64,000 nt of DNA from Veronia pacifica (GTDB lineage: Bacteria; Pseudomonadota; Gammaproteobacteria; Enterobacterales; Vibrionaceae). The notes under the pieces were generated by a model. That model saw only the letters and a list, made by a program, of their open reading frames with translations, ran no database searches and had not been told where the DNA came from. The position numbers and the translations under genes are program-made. Shown here in pieces: positions 1 through 8,749 of the stretch. The stretch is taken from positions 53,047 to 117,046 of the forward strand of contig NZ_LYBM01000011.1 of assembly GCF_001707825.1 (NCBI RefSeq). Reading direction: 5' to 3'. The number at the start of each line of letters is the position of its first letter. Position 1 is the stretch's first letter.

Positions 1-1
1 C

Positions 2-118
2 AAAGCGGCATCCATTGAGCTGGGCATACCCATCGAATGGGGCGGGGACTGGAAGAGCTTTCCCGATGGTCCCCATTTTCAGCTGCCGTGGGCTGAGTAT
101 CCGGTGGAGGACAGCTGA
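2..118 (+). CDS. Phage endolysin, M15 peptidase family (C-terminal fragment)
   Basis: Only the last 38 codons are in the window. They read ...IPIEWGGDWKSFPDGPHF..., the conserved C-terminal block of M15 (VanY / L-alanyl-D-glutamate peptidase) phage endolysins, in which the His of PHF is a zinc ligand. The enzyme would cut peptidoglycan peptide stems at lysis. The stop codon overlaps the start of the holin gene (TGATG), so it is the upstream member of a lysis cassette. The N-terminus lies outside the window, so family length cannot be judged. Confidence 0.8.
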   Translation, partial: KAASIELGIPIEWGGDWKSFPDGPHFQLPWAEYPVEDS

Positions 119-525
119 TGGCGGTATGGAAACTACTGACAGGGCTGGTCTCACCGGTGACCAAACTCATTGATGACCTCCACACCAGTGATGAAGAGCG
201 GCTGGCGGTCAAAGCGAAGCTGTTTGAACTGCAAACGGCAATGGCCACCAAGGTACTGGACTACGAGACCCGACTGATGGAAGCACAGGCCAAGGTCATC
301 ACGGCCGAGGCACAGGGTGACAGCTGGCTGCAACGTATCTGGCGACCGGTGACCATGCTGTGTTTTCTGGCGCTGGTTATCCTCGACAGCTTTGGTCTGT
401 TGGCGTTTCGTCTGGCCCCCGAGGCGTGGATGCTGCTGCAAATTGGGCTTGGCGGCTATGTCGTCGGGCGCAGTGTCGAGAAGGTGGCCCCCACGCTGCG
501 TGATGCCTTCAGGGGAGAAAAATGA
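118..525 (+). CDS. 3TM-type phage holin
   Basis: The 135-residue protein has a charged helical N-terminal half (about residues 15-70, coiled-coil-like) and then hydrophobic segments at about 78-95 and 100-118, with WRPVTM just before the first. This is the layout of the GTA/3TM holin family found next to M15 endolysins in Mu-like phages. It would form the inner-membrane lesion that releases the endolysin. It overlaps the endolysin stop and the next gene's start by a few bases, implying translational coupling. Function rests on family pattern and position. Confidence 0.75.
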   Translation: MAVWKLLTGLVSPVTKLIDDLHTSDEERLAVKAKLFELQTAMATKVLDYETRLMEAQAKVITAEAQGDSWLQRIWRPVTMLCFLALVILDSFGLLAFRLAPEAWMLLQIGLGGYVVGRSVEKVAPTLRDAFRGEK

Positions 526-713
526 TGGAAAAACTCACCGTCGGCGTGAATTACTCCGCCTCTGCCGCCACCGTCTTTGCCGGTCTCACTTTCAACGAGT
601 GGGTGGCACTGGGCGGCCTCCTGATTGGCCTAGGTACCTTCATCACCAACCTCTGGTACAAGCGTGAACACCTCAAGCTTCAGCGAAAGGAGAAAGGCCA
701 TGACGCCAATTGA
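522..713 (+). CDS. Small holin, HP1-type
   Basis: The 63-residue protein has a central hydrophobic stretch (FNEWVALGGLLIGLGTFITN, residues 25-44) and a basic C-terminal tail. The pattern of an N-terminal Gly/Ala segment, then NEWVALGG, then LWYKREHLKLQ, matches HP1-family holins. It begins at ATGATG overlapping the 3TM holin stop, with AGGGGAGA just upstream. Having two holin-like proteins in tandem suggests a holin/antiholin pair or pinholin arrangement, which the sequence cannot decide. Confidence 0.7.
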   Translation: MMEKLTVGVNYSASAATVFAGLTFNEWVALGGLLIGLGTFITNLWYKREHLKLQRKEKGHDAN

Positions 714-1221
714 CTGGCTGGGCGTAGAGACCGAGTACCGCAAGGGGGTGGAGTCGAACCGGAAAATTGCCAAGACCTACGGCATTTCTGAGGCCGCTAT
801 CCGCCGTCAGGCCAAGAAACATGGCTGGGTGCGGGATAACGGACAGGTTAAGCGTGAGCGGGTCAGGGCCCATTTTGCGGGGATTGCCTTGCCTGATGTG
901 GAGGACCAGCCGGAAGCGGTGGTCGAAGCGATTGAACAAGCCGCCTCGGATGATATCCGGGACATGGACATTGGTCTTGATAATGCCCGTCTGGCTCTGG
1001 GGTTGGTCAATAAAACCCTCCGTGACCTGATGGCCAATGAACAGGCCTGCCGATTACTGATGGCCGATGCCAAAAACCTCAAACTCCTGACCGAGACCAA
1101 CCGCCTTAACATCGACATCATCCGCAAAATTCGTGGTCTGGACGAACCCGGCGGACAGGAGCGGGAGATGAGTGAGGCTGAGATTGATGCGCGTATCGCT
1201 GAGCTTCGGAAGAAACTATGA
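700..1221 (+). CDS. Phage terminase small subunit
   Basis: Residues about 5-45 contain an HTH of the form NRKIAKTYGISEAAIRRQAKKHGW, typical of small terminase subunits that recognise phage DNA for packaging. The rest is helical and acidic/basic mixed. I chose ATG 700 because it follows AAGGAGAAAGG. An upstream in-frame ATG at 664 would lie inside the holin gene and lacks a good ribosome site. The stop overlaps the large-subunit start (ATGA). The length (173 residues) fits the family. Confidence 0.75.
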   Translation: MTPIDWLGVETEYRKGVESNRKIAKTYGISEAAIRRQAKKHGWVRDNGQVKRERVRAHFAGIALPDVEDQPEAVVEAIEQAASDDIRDMDIGLDNARLALGLVNKTLRDLMANEQACRLLMADAKNLKLLTETNRLNIDIIRKIRGLDEPGGQEREMSEAEIDARIAELRKKL

Positions 1222-2726
1222 CCGAGGCAAAGCGGGAGCTGCTATCGCTGCTAGAACGCAAGCGGGCCATGCGGGCCCGTCACTCTCTTGATGCCTTCTG
1301 CCGCAGTATTGTCATTCCCGGTGCGCCAATTAACGACGATGAAGGATGTGATGAGTTCTACCCCGACACCGTCTTGCCTGCCCGTCATCATCAGCTTATC
1401 AATGAAGCCCTCGAGAAGGTGGAAACCGGGGACATCAAACGCCTGATGGTGTTCATGCCACCGGGCTCGGCCAAGTCCACCTATGGCAGCGTAGTGTTTC
1501 CAACATGGTTCATGGGTAAGAACCCCGGCAAGCAAATCATCTCGACTTCCTATGCCTCTAATCTGGCGTGGAAGTTCTCCCGCAAGTGCCGCCAAATCTG
1601 CAAAAGCCCGGAGTATGAAGCCATCTTTGGCAGCCAGCTGACGCCAGACCACAAAGCGGTTGAGGCATGGTCGCTCACCAACGGAGCTGGCTATATGGCC
1701 GGGGGTGTGCTGTCGGGCATTACCGGGAACCGGGCTGATGGCCTTATCAATGACGACCCCATCAAGGGACGGGAACAGGCCGACAGTGAGGTTATCCGTG
1801 ACAAGACGTGGGAGGCGTATAAATCTGACCTGCGCACCCGCCTAAAACCCAATGGCTTCATCATCTGGATATTGACCCGCTGGCATGAGGACGACCCCGT
1901 TGGGCGCATTTTGCCCAAGAACTACAGTGGTGAGTCCGGCTGGATTGAGGCACAGGATGGCGAGCAGTGGTATGTCATTTCCCTTCAGGCTGAATGTGAG
2001 CGCGATGATGACCCCCTTTGCCGTGACCGGGGCGAGTTTCTTTGGACTGACTGGTTTTCCCCAACATTCTGGCGACAGGAAAAACGCACGCAGGGGACCC
2101 GTAACTGGGAGGCTCTATATCAGCAGCGGCCCGCACCTTCAGAAGGGGGATTGATCAAGCGAGCCTGGATCAAACGCTACCGGGTACCCCCTGCTAACCC
2201 CATTCGTATTGTGCATAGCTGGGACACGGCCAACAAGGCCAAAGAGATCAACGACCCCTCAGTGTGTACCGTGTGGGCCGAGACCAAGCTGGCCTATTAC
2301 CTGCTATATGTCTGGCGTGACCGGGTGGAATACCCGGCATTGAGGTCAATGGCCAAGAGCATTGCCAAGAAATTCCCACCCCACGCGATGCTGATTGAGG
2401 ACAAGGCCAGTGGCCAGCAACTGATTCAGGACCTTCGGGCCGAGACCCGCCTGCCGGTCATTCCTATCGAGCCCGAGAACGACAAGATCATCCGCCTCTC
2501 ATCCGAGTCTCCCAAGTTTGAAGCCGGGAAGGTGTTCTTCCCTGACGAGGCCGAGTGGCTGCCGGATTATGAGCGCGAGCTGTTCAGCTGCCCCCTGTGT
2601 GACACGTTCGATCAGGTCGACAGCACCAGTCAGTTCCTGCGCTGGGCGGGGTCGAGCATTGAGCATTACGAGTATGAGCGGGTTCGAGGTGGCGGAAACA
2701 GCTTTAAAAGGGAGGGCGCATGGTGA
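1218..2726 (+). CDS. Phage terminase large subunit
   Basis: The ATPase of the DNA-packaging motor. The Walker A motif is PPGSAKST (residues 81-88, K86) and the Walker B is LINDDP (176-181, D179/D180). The C-terminal nuclease domain starts at about 325 with HSWDTA (D336 as a likely metal ligand), and further acidic positions follow near VEDKASG. The 502-residue length is normal. It overlaps the genes on both sides (ATGA upstream, 7 bases downstream), so terS-terL-portal form one operon. Confidence 0.9.
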   Translation: MTEAKRELLSLLERKRAMRARHSLDAFCRSIVIPGAPINDDEGCDEFYPDTVLPARHHQLINEALEKVETGDIKRLMVFMPPGSAKSTYGSVVFPTWFMGKNPGKQIISTSYASNLAWKFSRKCRQICKSPEYEAIFGSQLTPDHKAVEAWSLTNGAGYMAGGVLSGITGNRADGLINDDPIKGREQADSEVIRDKTWEAYKSDLRTRLKPNGFIIWILTRWHEDDPVGRILPKNYSGESGWIEAQDGEQWYVISLQAECERDDDPLCRDRGEFLWTDWFSPTFWRQEKRTQGTRNWEALYQQRPAPSEGGLIKRAWIKRYRVPPANPIRIVHSWDTANKAKEINDPSVCTVWAETKLAYYLLYVWRDRVEYPALRSMAKSIAKKFPPHAMLIEDKASGQQLIQDLRAETRLPVIPIEPENDKIIRLSSESPKFEAGKVFFPDEAEWLPDYERELFSCPLCDTFDQVDSTSQFLRWAGSSIEHYEYERVRGGGNSFKREGAW

Positions 2727-4219
2727 CCAAACCTAAACTGACACGGGAAATTGCCGGAGCCACGGCGATCAGAAATCCATGGGGCAGTGGCTCAGCAGCC
2801 AGTGGCCTGACACCGTCAAGACTGGCCAGCATTCTGATTGCAGCCGGTGAGGGCGACCTCGAGGCCTATCTCACCCTTGCCGAAGAGATGGAAGAGCGCG
2901 ATCCGCATTACTCCAGTGTGCTAAGGACCCGCAAACTGGCTGTGGCCGGGCTGCCGGTCAACATTGAGGCCGGAGGTGAGGACGACCATGCAGAGAAGCT
3001 GGCTGATGCAGTGCGGGAACTGACTGAAGCCCCTGAGTTTGGCGAGCTGGTCGATAATGCCCTCGATGCGCTGGGCAAAGGCTTCAGCGTCAATGAAATT
3101 ATGTGGGACCGCACCGGAGAGAGGTGGATGCCGTCGGATTATCGCTGGCGTGACCCCCGTTTTTTCCAGTTCCATCAGCAGCGGCCGGATGAACTTCGCC
3201 TGATGGATGAGCGAGACCCAGTCCATGGCATTCCCTTGGCCCCGTATAAGTTTGTCATTCACAAGCCCCGGATGAAGTCAGGGCTGATTTTACGCGGTGG
3301 CTTGGCCCGTTTGGTGGCCTTTTCCTATGTCTGCAAGATGTATGGTCTCAAGGACTGGCTGGGCTTTCTGGAGATTTATGGCATCCCACTGAGACTGGGT
3401 AAATACGGTCCCGGGGCCAATGAGGAAGACAAAGCTATCCTCAAAACAGCGGTGGCCAATATCGGTTCAGATGCGGCGGCTATTCTGCCAGATTCGATGC
3501 TGATTGAGTTTGAGCAAATTTCACAGGCCTCCGGGGCCTCGGATGTGTTCGCCCGTTTGGTGGAATGGATAGACAGGCAAGTCTCCAAGGCCGTGTTGGG
3601 TCAAACTGCGACCACCGAGGGCACACCGGGCAAACTGGGCAACGAAGAGGCCCAGAACGAGGTCAGGCAGGACCTGATTGAAGCCGATGCCCGGCAGTTG
3701 TCGAACACCTTGAACCGCGACCTCATCCGCCCCTTTATCGACCTCAATTTCGGCCCCCAGAAAACCTATCCCAAGGTAGTCATCGCCATCCCGGAGAAGG
3801 AAGACATCAATGCGCTGGCGGCGAACCTTGAGAAGTTGGTCCCGCTGGGGCTGAAGGTCTCGGCGCAGGAAGTGAGGGCCAAGCTTGGACTGTCGGAGCC
3901 TGCCAGTGATGCAGACCTGCTGGGTGTGCCGGTACAGCCGGAGCCCTCAGAGGAGGAAAACCCTGTCCAGCAACGGGCCCTAAACCGCACCACGCTGGAT
4001 GATATCGACACCATTGCTGAGATGATGCTGGATGACTGGGAAGAGAGCCGTAGCATTACCGACCCTATCCTCGACGCGGTGAAGGCCGCGCAAAGTTATG
4101 ACGACCTGTTGGCTCTGCTGCCCACTCTGCTGGAGAAAGTCGACCCGAAAGCCCTCACTGACAGCCTCGCCAAAGCAGGCCTGATGGCCCACGGGGAGGG
4201 CCGGGAAGGCGAGGAATGA
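2720..4219 (+). CDS. Mu gp29-like portal protein (DUF935)
   Basis: The 499-residue protein matches the DUF935/Mu gp29 portal family throughout. Visible blocks include LAEEMEERDPHYSSVLRTRK near residue 60, NEIMWDRTG near 125, the helical KMYGLKDWLGFLEIYGIPLR near 215, and VLGQTATTEG near 293. The C-terminus carries an acidic low-complexity tail. It forms the dodecameric ring through which DNA enters the Mu-type capsid. The spacing and overlap fit the Mu order TerL, portal, gpF. Confidence 0.88.
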   Translation: MVTKPKLTREIAGATAIRNPWGSGSAASGLTPSRLASILIAAGEGDLEAYLTLAEEMEERDPHYSSVLRTRKLAVAGLPVNIEAGGEDDHAEKLADAVRELTEAPEFGELVDNALDALGKGFSVNEIMWDRTGERWMPSDYRWRDPRFFQFHQQRPDELRLMDERDPVHGIPLAPYKFVIHKPRMKSGLILRGGLARLVAFSYVCKMYGLKDWLGFLEIYGIPLRLGKYGPGANEEDKAILKTAVANIGSDAAAILPDSMLIEFEQISQASGASDVFARLVEWIDRQVSKAVLGQTATTEGTPGKLGNEEAQNEVRQDLIEADARQLSNTLNRDLIRPFIDLNFGPQKTYPKVVIAIPEKEDINALAANLEKLVPLGLKVSAQEVRAKLGLSEPASDADLLGVPVQPEPSEEENPVQQRALNRTTLDDIDTIAEMMLDDWEESRSITDPILDAVKAAQSYDDLLALLPTLLEKVDPKALTDSLAKAGLMAHGEGREGEE

Positions 4220-5733
4220 TAGTTCCTGCCACGCCGCCGGTACCGAAGGATGCGCTGGCTTATTTACGGGCCAAAGGGTACCGCCTTGCATGGCATTATG
4301 ACGAGGTCTGGCGTGAAGAGCACACCAAGGCGTTTATGGTCGCCAAGGCGATGACGCAGGACCTCCTGATAGATATTCGCCATGGTGTAGATAAGGCGCT
4401 GGCGCAGGGGAAAACGCTGGCAAGGTTCAAGGCCGAGCTGGAGCCGATGCTGGCAAAACGAGGATGGCTTGGCAGGGCACTGATGCCGGATGGTTCGGTG
4501 GTCGAGCTGGGTACCCCGAGGCGGCTGAAACTCATCTACGACACCAACCTGCGTACCTCCCGGGGGACTGGCCAGTGGGCCCGTATTATGCGTAATAAGG
4601 CGGTGTTGCCTTACCTGCGTTATGGCCTCGGCCCCTCCAAAGAGCACCGCCATCAACACACCCTCTGGGAAGGTCTCATCCTACCCGTTGACCATCCGTT
4701 CTGGGACACCCACATGCCGCCAAACGGTTTTGGCTGTCGCTGTCGGGTGAGGCAACTGACCCGGGAAGAGGTGGAAAGACGGGGCGGGCCATCAGAGGCG
4801 CCGGAGGTCACCCAAACCGAATGGACGAACAAGCGCACCGGCGAAACCATGATGGTCACTGAGGGACTCGACCCCGGCTGGGACTATAACCCGGGTAAAG
4901 CGAGGCTGGCGGGGGTGGAAAAACAGGCCAAGGAAAAGGACAAAGCCTTTGCCAAGGCGGTTGGTACTCCTGACAAGCCCGCGCCTTCGATAAAATCTGT
5001 CGTTCCCAGTGCCCTGTCCACACTGAAAAACATTACCGGCGAGGCAATTGGGCGTATATTGGAGCAAATACCGGGGGCCGAGAAGAGACTGGCCAAGGTG
5101 GCCGAGTTTACGCAGGCGAAGGACATCAAAACACTCATCATCAAACAGGCCGAGATGGGGCAGCGAAACCGTGCCGCGAGTCGGATACGTGAACAGGTGC
5201 TGGATTATCTTGATGAAGAGCAGCGTCGCTATGGCCACAATAACTACACCATCACCAATCCATCCCGCACCGGTGGATTTACTGCATCTGTGTTCAACCA
5301 TGTGGTGGTGAAGGGCAACAGCAAGGTGAAGTTCAGCGACAAGAAGGCCAAGCAAGTGGCTGAGGAGCTGAAAGCAGCGGTGAAATTGGCGGCGGATACC
5401 CGAGAGAAAGGTGACGCGCCGGGTCTTTGGACAATTGCTGCCAAGGCGTCACCCGAAGCGGAACTAGTGGCCACGTGGGTGCATGAACTGGGGCATCAGG
5501 TGCACTATTGGGCGGGTGCAGAGAGGGCTGAGAAGGTGGCGAAGCGGTTTCTGTCACGGTATTCACAGTCGGGTATTTCTCGGCGAGATTACTATGAATA
5601 TCATGCTGAACACTTTTGCGCTTGGCTGTTTGATAGAGATGCCTTTGCAAAGTTTGACCCCGATGCCGCGAGATATTTTGATGAACTGATTGAAAAAGCT
5701 ATCAGAGGACAAGAGAGGAAACGACATGACTGA
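4216..5733 (+). CDS. Mu gpF-like head morphogenesis protein with C-terminal zincin-like domain
   Basis: Residues about 1-200 are a MuF (SPP1 gp7/Mu gpF) minor head domain, seen in the signature HPFWDTHMPPNGFGCRCRVR (near 155-175). After a Lys-rich linker, the C-terminal 240 residues carry HELGHQVHYW (H423, E424, H427), a gluzincin/zincin HExxH, followed by EYHAEHFCAW, where an acidic third ligand is expected. At 505 residues it is much longer than Mu gpF alone would require. MuF proteins fused to C-terminal toxin domains are a known polymorphic-toxin class of temperate phages. By that analogy this domain may be injected with the DNA. Peptidase activity and toxicity are inference. Confidence 0.82.
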   Translation: MIVPATPPVPKDALAYLRAKGYRLAWHYDEVWREEHTKAFMVAKAMTQDLLIDIRHGVDKALAQGKTLARFKAELEPMLAKRGWLGRALMPDGSVVELGTPRRLKLIYDTNLRTSRGTGQWARIMRNKAVLPYLRYGLGPSKEHRHQHTLWEGLILPVDHPFWDTHMPPNGFGCRCRVRQLTREEVERRGGPSEAPEVTQTEWTNKRTGETMMVTEGLDPGWDYNPGKARLAGVEKQAKEKDKAFAKAVGTPDKPAPSIKSVVPSALSTLKNITGEAIGRILEQIPGAEKRLAKVAEFTQAKDIKTLIIKQAEMGQRNRAASRIREQVLDYLDEEQRRYGHNNYTITNPSRTGGFTASVFNHVVVKGNSKVKFSDKKAKQVAEELKAAVKLAADTREKGDAPGLWTIAAKASPEAELVATWVHELGHQVHYWAGAERAEKVAKRFLSRYSQSGISRRDYYEYHAEHFCAWLFDRDAFAKFDPDAARYFDELIEKAIRGQERKRHD

Positions 5734-5929
5734 AGAAGAAGCGCTGGATAAGGCACAGAATCATAAAGGTGACCACCGAAGCTATGCTCATCTTTTGCTC
5801 GAGCTTCAACCCTATATTTCAGACGAGAAATTTGGCTGGCTTTGGGAGGGCTTCATCGCTGCCGCACCCTTTGAGGTGGTCATGGAGCTAAATGGTGGTG
5901 ACGACAATGTGGTGTCGATTGAGCGTTAG
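5726..5929 (+). CDS. Small acidic protein, candidate immunity partner of the MuF-zincin protein
   Basis: The 67-residue acidic protein starts at ATG 5726, overlapping the MuF-zincin stop by 8 bases, with GAGAGGAAA upstream. A possible upstream start at 5690 would lie deeper inside the head gene. It has no signal peptide, membrane segment or family I recognise. A Trp-rich centre (FGWLWEGFIAAAP) and acidic ends resemble small immunity proteins. The overlap with a toxin-like C-terminal coding region is the main reason for the immunity proposal. It is the last gene before the cargo block. Confidence 0.5.
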   Translation: MTEEEALDKAQNHKGDHRSYAHLLLELQPYISDEKFGWLWEGFIAAAPFEVVMELNGGDDNVVSIER

Positions 5930-5973
5930 CTATTTTTGAAGGAGCAGGAATTATACCTGCCCGATAGAAGGCA

Positions 5974-6288
5974 TTATTCGACAGGAACTTTTCGTTTGGT
6001 AAGACCTTGCTTGCTCATACAAGAAAACAAATTTTTCATCATGCCAAATGACTTATCGAGTTCGGCTTCAAATTCCTTGTTATTCTTGTACTTTTTATCT
6101 TTCATACCTGATGCATGTGATTGAATATAGGCTTGTTTTTCATCAAAATCACAAGTGGTTTTTGCGGCGAGTATTTCTTCTTGCGAGGCTCGGACATTTG
6201 ATTCATTCATCCATACCGACTCCTTTTTTGTAGCAGAACAACCAGATGAAAATAGAATGAAGATGCAAGTCAGGGCGAATCTTTTCAT
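5974..6288 (-). CDS. Small lipoprotein of unknown function
   Basis: The start at 6288 gives MKRFALTCIFILFSSGCS, a signal peptide ending in the lipobox SSGC. A longer reading from 6381 would put 31 non-signal residues in front and is unlikely. The mature part (about 85 residues) is hydrophilic, with three further Cys residues. I do not recognise a family. It is the first gene of the cargo block and points against the head operon, as lysogenic-conversion genes often do. Confidence 0.6.
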   Translation of the reverse strand: MKRFALTCIFILFSSGCSATKKESVWMNESNVRASQEEILAAKTTCDFDEKQAYIQSHASGMKDKKYKNNKEFEAELDKSFGMMKNLFSCMSKQGLTKRKVPVE

Positions 6289-6445
6289 ATCAATTACCGT
6301 CATTATTTTGAGTTTGTAACATTTTGCGAGAACACGATAACTCTTGCGAAAACGCTTAGCGAGCCACAGACGATATATCAATGAATATAATCTTTAAAAT
6401 GCAGCATAAGTTCACAAAGTAAATAACAGTAGATGCCTACTATAT

Positions 6446-6769
6446 TCACACCCCAACCACCTTCCCTCTATCCAGCACCAAGTAATACCGCCGCTCCTTG
6501 AAGATACCCAATAGCTTCTGGTCGGTGATTGCCTCCCATGGTCCTTTTTCATTGTCGTTGGCTGAGAACCCAAGGATATTGACCATCTTGACACGCTGCT
6601 CGTAGCGCAGGTGTCTGCGTTCGATAAACCCGCCAAACATGTAATAGACCAAGCTGCCGTCTCTTAGCAGGGCGGGGATATAGTCAACCCGTGAGGTGCG
6701 GTCGAGATGATGAGACGGGCACCAGACGTTGACAGTTCGACAGGTACTTTTGAATCGGATAGCTGGCAT
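6446..6769 (-). CDS. Hypothetical protein under a LexA-type operator
   Basis: A 107-residue basic protein with no signal peptide or membrane segment. It contains many Tyr/Arg residues and ends in a hairpin-like YYLVLDRGKVVGV. I do not recognise a family. Directly upstream (6782-6797) is a CTGT-N8-ACAG LexA box, only 13 bases before the start, so expression is probably SOS-induced. No clear ribosome-binding site is visible between box and ATG, so translation may be inefficient or begin on a very short leader. SOS control suggests a role during prophage induction or DNA damage. Confidence 0.55.
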   Translation of the reverse strand: MPAIRFKSTCRTVNVWCPSHHLDRTSRVDYIPALLRDGSLVYYMFGGFIERRHLRYEQRVKMVNILGFSANDNEKGPWEAITDQKLLGIFKERRYYLVLDRGKVVGV

Positions 6770-6781
6770 AGTGAAAATATA

Positions 6782-6797
6782 CTGTATAAATAAACAG
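6782..6797 (-). promoter_or_regulatory. LexA/SOS box
   Basis: The sequence CTGTATAAATAAACAG is a match to the gammaproteobacterial LexA consensus CTGT-N8-ACAG with an all-A/T centre, and it extends as TACTGT...ACAGTA. It sits 13-28 bases upstream of the start of the 107-residue gene on the minus strand, where LexA would block transcription. Confidence 0.8.
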
Positions 6798-6831
6798 TAT
6801 TAATGTAGCAGAGAGGAAGAGGGGAGAGCAA

Positions 6832-6848
6832 GGGGGCGATGTGCCCCC
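6832..6848. terminator. G/C hairpin at 3' end of the Sel1/DUF2971 gene
   Basis: GGGGGC-GATGT-GCCCCC forms a 6-bp stem with a 5-base loop, 8 bases past the stop of the minus-strand gene ending at 6856. The following bases are only moderately T-rich. Similar hairpins follow or precede other genes of the cargo block (9489, 10278, 11048). Confidence 0.55.
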
Positions 6849-6855
6849 AAGTTGG

Positions 6856-8625
6856 TTATCGGTAGTCGATCTCAGAGTGACGGACTTTGGTGTGGTGATG
6901 GCCGTTTTCGAGAAGGCGCTTTTTGAGGCTTAACTCGACGGCACGTTTGTCTTTGACCTTAGGGCCGATGACAATTTCTGAATCTGGTCCGGTGAAGAGA
7001 ATAGGACCAGTCGTTGTGAAGAGTTTACCGATATCACTCTCGTCCAGTTGCGCTTCATGAAGCTCTTTACGGGTGAACAGCCTAACTTCGTTTTCGCTGG
7101 AATATTGCTCATCTTTATAGAGGTACATCACCTCATTAAGCATGTAGTAGATGGCTATATGACACTCTCTTTTAAGCTCTTCGTTATCTGTTGGAATGTG
7201 GCGTCGGAGTTTGTTTAAGGCAATAGCAATTTTCTTCACGGCCTTTTTTTTGGCTTTTTCTGAATACTGTACTTTGTATAAAGAGTACGTCCTTTCATCT
7301 TTTCCAGAGGCAGAATTTATTAAAGACCACGCAAAATTTTCATCAGACTTAATGTTCACTCTCAGGCTATAGCCGTCACCATCTGCACCGTAGGCTCGCC
7401 ATAAATCAAGTCTGTCGCTCGACATTGTGAAAGAGGCCATATAAGTAGCATCGTGCTTACTGAGTTCGCGTTCTATATTGATGTCATCATCATAAACATC
7501 ACGAAGCAGTTCATATGGTTTTTGATGAGTGCTGATAGTGCTTCTTCTGAAAGTATCAAGCAGGCTTTTTCCTTCATTCGGATCATTCATATAGTCTTCA
7601 TGATAAAGCCTAATTATGTTCGTTTCTGAGCCATTAGACTCTTTAGGAAGTATGGAGTTGATCGCTGGCCAGCGAGTGAAATGATAAATTGGGCCATCTA
7701 CATAATTACAGTAGCGACAGCTATCCATTATTTCTTGTATCAAAGCCTGTAAGTCATCAAATGCTGATTTAAGGTTCTTACACTTAGTGCCTCTAAATAT
7801 TCTCTCAAAAGACGGATGATTCAGGAATTGATACGCCTTTTCGACTCCCGCATTTGTAGCTTTTTTGAAATACTTTTGGGCTTTATCCAAAGACTTCTTA
7901 CAACCAGCACCTGAGTGATATAATAATCCAAGCAAATAGTAACCATCAGGATTATTTGACTGCTTCACAGCTTTCTTTGCATAAATGAAAGATTTTTCAT
8001 AATCTGGCTCACAACCTATTCCTTCTCCAAGCATTATGGCAAGGTTATATTGTGCGTCACTTCTACCATTATCTGCTGATGTTTTCATCCATGAGTATGC
8101 TTTTTCTTCATCGGGATTACATCCCTCCCCATCAAGATATGCAAAAGCAAGGTTATATTGAGCTGCGGTTTCATTTTGATGGGCTGCTCTCTTTAGCCAC
8201 CTGAATGACCTCTTTAAATGAGGTTTGCAACCTTGCCCCTTTTTAAAAGCGATGGATAGATTAAACTGGGCTTCTGGGTGCCTGTTTTTGGCCGCTCTCT
8301 TTGCCCACTTAAAAGCCTTACTAATATCCGGCTTACAGGCATCACCTTTTTTGTACATGACGGAGAGGCTATTCTGAGCGTCCACATTGCCACCAATAGC
8401 AGCAGTTTTGATCCACAAAAATGATAATTTAGGATCACACTTAACTGATTTACCGTGGTAGTAACGTATCCCAATTTCATACTGCGCTTCAGAATCTCCA
8501 TCCAAAGCTCTCTTTTTCAGTTCTTCAATTGATTCAGCGTAAACAGCTTTGTTGTTCTTCTCTGTCATTTTCCAGCTTTCTAAAACATTATCATCTGTAT
8601 GTATATTACTTCGCGAGACCCTCAT
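6856..8625 (-). CDS. Sel1-repeat protein with C-terminal DUF2971-like domain
   Basis: Residues about 40-265 contain six Sel1/TPR-like repeats of about 36 residues (pattern AQYNLA...G.GC.PD..KA...KKAA). Repeats 2-6 keep a Cys at the same place. Residues about 310-575 resemble DUF2971: IYHFTRWPAI, DYMNDPNEGKSLLD, ASFTMSSDRLDLWRAYG and a final EVRLF region. Sel1 repeats usually bind partner proteins. DUF2971 has no settled activity but is common in accessory and defence loci. The start could be 8625 or the second Met at 8568. Neither has a strong ribosome site. It is divergent from the nuclease gene at 8750. Confidence 0.7.
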   Translation of the reverse strand: MRVSRSNIHTDDNVLESWKMTEKNNKAVYAESIEELKKRALDGDSEAQYEIGIRYYHGKSVKCDPKLSFLWIKTAAIGGNVDAQNSLSVMYKKGDACKPDISKAFKWAKRAAKNRHPEAQFNLSIAFKKGQGCKPHLKRSFRWLKRAAHQNETAAQYNLAFAYLDGEGCNPDEEKAYSWMKTSADNGRSDAQYNLAIMLGEGIGCEPDYEKSFIYAKKAVKQSNNPDGYYLLGLLYHSGAGCKKSLDKAQKYFKKATNAGVEKAYQFLNHPSFERIFRGTKCKNLKSAFDDLQALIQEIMDSCRYCNYVDGPIYHFTRWPAINSILPKESNGSETNIIRLYHEDYMNDPNEGKSLLDTFRRSTISTHQKPYELLRDVYDDDINIERELSKHDATYMASFTMSSDRLDLWRAYGADGDGYSLRVNIKSDENFAWSLINSASGKDERTYSLYKVQYSEKAKKKAVKKIAIALNKLRRHIPTDNEELKRECHIAIYYMLNEVMYLYKDEQYSSENEVRLFTRKELHEAQLDESDIGKLFTTTGPILFTGPDSEIVIGPKVKDKRAVELSLKKRLLENGHHHTKVRHSEIDYR

Positions 8626-8749
8626 GGACTAATTATCCAAAACTGACTGCCTATAATTTCGACATAAATTCAATTAATTGCGGAAGGGATAATCATTAAG
8701 CACGGTATGATAAGTCTAAAATCACGGACAATTCTTACAAGGACTCCCC

